Positions 61,616 to 64,000 of a stretch of 64,000 bases of DNA are shown here, one piece after another (position 1 is the first letter of the stretch; each line of letters starts with the position of its first letter). Made by a program: the position numbers and the translations under genes. Under the pieces are notes generated by a model. It saw nothing but the letters and a program-made list of their open reading frames with translations, made no database searches and was not told the DNA's origin. This stretch comes from Pacificispira sp965223125 (GTDB lineage: Bacteria > Pseudomonadota > Alphaproteobacteria > UBA8366 > Aestuariispiraceae): positions 310,001 through 374,000 of the forward strand of contig OZ244984.1 of assembly GCA_965223125.1 (NCBI GenBank). Direction: 5' to 3'.

Positions 61616-64000
61616 TTATTCCGCTGCCTCGATGGCTGCCTGGGCGGCGGCCAGCCGTGCGATCGGCACACGGAAGGGGCTGCAGGAGACGTAGTCGAGG
61701 CCCAGGCTCTCGCAGAAGGCGATGGAGGCCGGGTCTCCGCCATGTTCGCCGCAGATGCCGAGCTTGATATCCGGGCGCGTGCTTCGGCCCCGGACGGCGG
61801 CGATTCCAATCAGCTCACCCACCCCGTCGCGGTCGAGAGTCTGGAACGGGTCTTGCTCGATGATGCCATAGCGCTGATAGTCGTTCAGGAATAGCGTGCT
61901 GTCATCGCGGCTGATGCCAAAGGTGGTTTGGGTCAGGTCGTTCGTCCCGAAGGAGAAGAACTCCGCCGATTCCGCAATCTCCGCCGCCCGCAAGGCCGCA
62001 CGGGGGAGTTCGATCATCGTGCCGATGGAGTATTTCGGCGTTATGCCGGTTTCCTTGGCGACTTCCGCTGCAACCTGCTCAATCCGCGTGCGCAGCAGGT
62101 CGAGTTCCTTCTTGATGGAGACCAGCGGTATCATCACCTCGCAGATCACCGCCTCACCTGATTTCTGCTGCACGGCAACGGCGGCCTCAAAAATCGCACG
62201 GGCCTGCATTTCGCAGATTTCCGGATAGCTGTTCAGCAACCGGCAGCCGCGATGGCCCAGCATCGGATTGGATTCATGCAGTTGCGCCGCCCGCGCCTGA
62301 ATCTTGCGGGCATCCACGCCCAGGCTGGCGGCAAGTTCCTGGAACTCGGCTTCCTCCCGCGGCAGGAATTCGTGCAGTGGCGGGTCGAGCAGGCGGATCG
62401 TCACCGGCAGGCCTGCCATGATCTCGAAGATCGCCTCGAAGTCGCCGCGCTGCATCGGCAGAATACGGGAAAGCGCCTTGCGCCGCCCCTCCTCGTCCGA
62501 AGCCAGGATCATCTCCCGCACCGCCAGAATGCGGTCGCCCTCGAAGAACATATGCTCCGTCCGGCACAGGCCGATCCCCTCCGCCCCGAAGCCGCGCGCG
62601 GTGGCGACATCCTCCGGTGTTTCCGCATTGGCGCGGATCGCCATGCGACGATGGCTGTCGGCCCATTCCATGATCCGCGCGAAATCGCCGGACAGTTCCG
62701 GCTGCACCGTGGGCACGCGGCCCTTCATGATCTCACCGGTCGACCCGTCGATGGTGATCCAGTCCCCGGCGGCGATAATGACATCGCGAACCGCAAAGCG
62801 CCCGGACTTGTAGTCGATGCGGATATCACCCGCCCCGGCGACACAGGCGCGCCCCATGCCGCGCGCAACCACGGCGGCGTGGCTGGTCATGCCGCCGCGC
62901 GTCGTCAGGATACCCTCTGCCGCATGCATGCCGTGGATATCTTCCGGCGAGGTTTCGATGCGAACCAGCATCACTTTCTCCCCCGCCTGGGAGCGTTTTT
63001 CCGCCTCATCGGCAGAGAAAACGACGATGCCGGACGCCGCACCGGGAGAGGCTGGCAGGCCCTTGGCGATCACGTCGCGTTTGGCGGCGGGGTCGAGACG
63101 AGGATGCAGGATCTGATCCAGCGACTGCGGTTCGACACGCATCACCGCTTCGCGGGTATCGATCAGCCCTTCATCGGCCATCTCGCAGGCGATGCGGATC
63201 GCGGCCTGGCTGGTGCGCTTGCCCGACCGGGTCTGCAGCATGTAGAGCTTACCCTTCTGGACGGTGAATTCGATATCCTGCATGTCCCGATAATGGGTTT
63301 CCAGCAGGGTCCGAACCTCGCAAAGCTGCTGGAAGACTTCCGGCATCACCTCTTCCATCGCGGGCAGGTCGGAACCGTGATATGTCTTCCCGGCAACGGT
63401 CAGGTGCTGGGGTGTGCGAATCCCCGCAACAACATCCTCGCCCTGGGCATTCACCAGATACTCGCCATAGAACAGGTTCTCGCCCGTCGAGGGATCGCGG
63501 GTGAAGGCAACCCCGGTCGCGCAATCGTTGCCCATATTGCCAAAGACCATCGCCTGGACATTGACCGCCGTGCCCCATTCCTCCGGAATGTCATGCAGGC
63601 GGCGATAGGTGATCGCGCGGGCGGTCTGCCAGGAATCAAACACCGCCCCGATGGCACCCCACAGCTGTTCCTTAGGGTCCTGCGGGAAGGGACGGCCCAG
63701 TTCCTCCTCCACCAGATCCTTGTAACGCTCGATCAGCGTGGCGAGATTGTCGGCGGTCAGGTCCGTATCCAGCACCGCGCCGGTCTCGTCCTTGATATCC
63801 TCCAGCTTTTCCTCGAACAGGAAATGTTCAACGTCCAGCACGACATTGCCGTACATCTGAATGAAGCGGCGATAGCTGTCGAGGGCGAAACGGCGGTCTC
63901 CGGATTGCGTGGCCAGCCCCTCCACCGTCGCATCATTCAGGCCCAGATTGAGAACGGTATCCATCATTCCCGGCATCGACGCCCGCGCGCCCGACCGCAC
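61616..64000 (-). CDS. ppdK: Pyruvate, phosphate dikinase (5' end missing)
   Basis: The last 794 residues of about 890; the start is beyond the right edge. The ATP-grasp part contributes RSGARASMPGMMDT; the phosphohistidine domain has TRGGMTSHAAVVARGMG with the catalytic His; the pyruvate-binding barrel ends in GICGEHGGDP with the acid Cys and YVSCSPFRVPIARLAAAQA. It interconverts pyruvate and phosphoenolpyruvate. It converges on the secreted-protein gene with 35 bases between. Confidence 0.97.
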   Translation of the reverse strand: MRSGARASMPGMMDTVLNLGLNDATVEGLATQSGDRRFALDSYRRFIQMYGNVVLDVEHFLFEEKLEDIKDETGAVLDTDLTADNLATLIERYKDLVEEELGRPFPQDPKEQLWGAIGAVFDSWQTARAITYRRLHDIPEEWGTAVNVQAMVFGNMGNDCATGVAFTRDPSTGENLFYGEYLVNAQGEDVVAGIRTPQHLTVAGKTYHGSDLPAMEEVMPEVFQQLCEVRTLLETHYRDMQDIEFTVQKGKLYMLQTRSGKRTSQAAIRIACEMADEGLIDTREAVMRVEPQSLDQILHPRLDPAAKRDVIAKGLPASPGAASGIVVFSADEAEKRSQAGEKVMLVRIETSPEDIHGMHAAEGILTTRGGMTSHAAVVARGMGRACVAGAGDIRIDYKSGRFAVRDVIIAAGDWITIDGSTGEIMKGRVPTVQPELSGDFARIMEWADSHRRMAIRANAETPEDVATARGFGAEGIGLCRTEHMFFEGDRILAVREMILASDEEGRRKALSRILPMQRGDFEAIFEIMAGLPVTIRLLDPPLHEFLPREEAEFQELAASLGVDARKIQARAAQLHESNPMLGHRGCRLLNSYPEICEMQARAIFEAAVAVQQKSGEAVICEVMIPLVSIKKELDLLRTRIEQVAAEVAKETGITPKYSIGTMIELPRAALRAAEIAESAEFFSFGTNDLTQTTFGISRDDSTLFLNDYQRYGIIEQDPFQTLDRDGVGELIGIAAVRGRSTRPDIKLGICGEHGGDPASIAFCESLGLDYVSCSPFRVPIARLAAAQAAIEAAE

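Noticed and set aside
1..64000. CRISPR array, prophage, tRNA or rRNA genes
   Set aside because: No regularly spaced repeats, no phage structural or integrase genes, and no cloverleaf or rRNA-like segment found on either strand by eye.

Overview
The window is about 64 kb of GC-rich chromosome from an alphaproteobacterium, most likely a Rhodospirillales-type, possibly marine, organism. Pointers are the sfsA-map-radC run, ispA next to xseB and a histone-deacetylase-like gene, ftsEX beside ydcF and plsC, a class II (B12-dependent) ribonucleotide reductase, DUF2336, and TRAP and polyamine transporters. This placement comes from gene content and order only; there is no rRNA or tRNA in the window, and the species cannot be named from it.

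Layout. 0-4.4 kb: M48/TPR protease (cut by the left edge), DsbA-like oxidoreductase, sfsA, map, radC. 4.4-9.7 kb (minus): fluoroacetate-dehalogenase-like hydrolase, EamA transporter, glycerophosphodiester phosphodiesterase, phosphonate monoester hydrolase-like sulfatase, Ca/Na antiporter. 10-16.7 kb: AraC regulator with azlCD, ispA-xseB, HDAC-like, rhodanese, DUF2336, and a winged-helix/LOV-like PAS regulator. 16.8-17.9 kb: an IS630-family element with both ends and a TA target duplication, needing a -1 frameshift. 17.9-24 kb: TAXI-type TRAP transporter, a trans-sulfuration-type PLP enzyme, and small DUF1330, TerB-like and secreted proteins. 24-27.8 kb: phenylacetate genes paaN, paaG, paaI, with a GIY-YIG nuclease gene between two direct copies of a 99-bp structured repeat lodged in the divergent paa promoter region. 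28-29.7 kb: an AT-rich DUF4238 gene and palindromic repeats. 29.7-35 kb: prfB with its programmed frameshift, glnS, nrdJ. 35-39.8 kb: plsC, ydcF, ftsX, ftsE, a zinc-ribbon protein and a VOC protein. 39.8-42.3 kb: arsRC plus ACR3 with a clear operator, and a PagL-like lipid A deacylase. 42.6-47 kb: rpmB and a queuosine block (queG, tgt, queA, yhhQ). 47.2-52.9 kb: polyamine aminotransferase plus a complete Pot-type ABC transporter. 53-60.4 kb: greB and a corrinoid/folate one-carbon cluster. 60.5-61.6 kb: an AT-rich secreted protein. The window ends inside ppdK.

Most notable: (1) the one-carbon cluster (ArsR-methyltransferase fusion, metF, homocysteine-methyltransferase-like protein, methyl-THF:corrinoid methyltransferase, ferredoxin-ASKHA reactivase, second MTHFR-like protein). 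It looks like a split methionine synthase or methyl-transfer system, but no corrinoid-binding protein is encoded here, the homocysteine-methyltransferase-like member lacks the zinc cysteines, and two neighbouring members share Arg-rich C-terminal tails. (2) The GIY-YIG/99-bp repeat unit, which resembles a small mobile module. (3) A LOV-like regulator in which the photoactive cysteine is replaced by proline. Three cobalamin-linked functions (NrdJ, QueG, the corrinoid cluster) occur together, which fits a B12-dependent lifestyle. All comparisons with known families are from memory; no database search was run.
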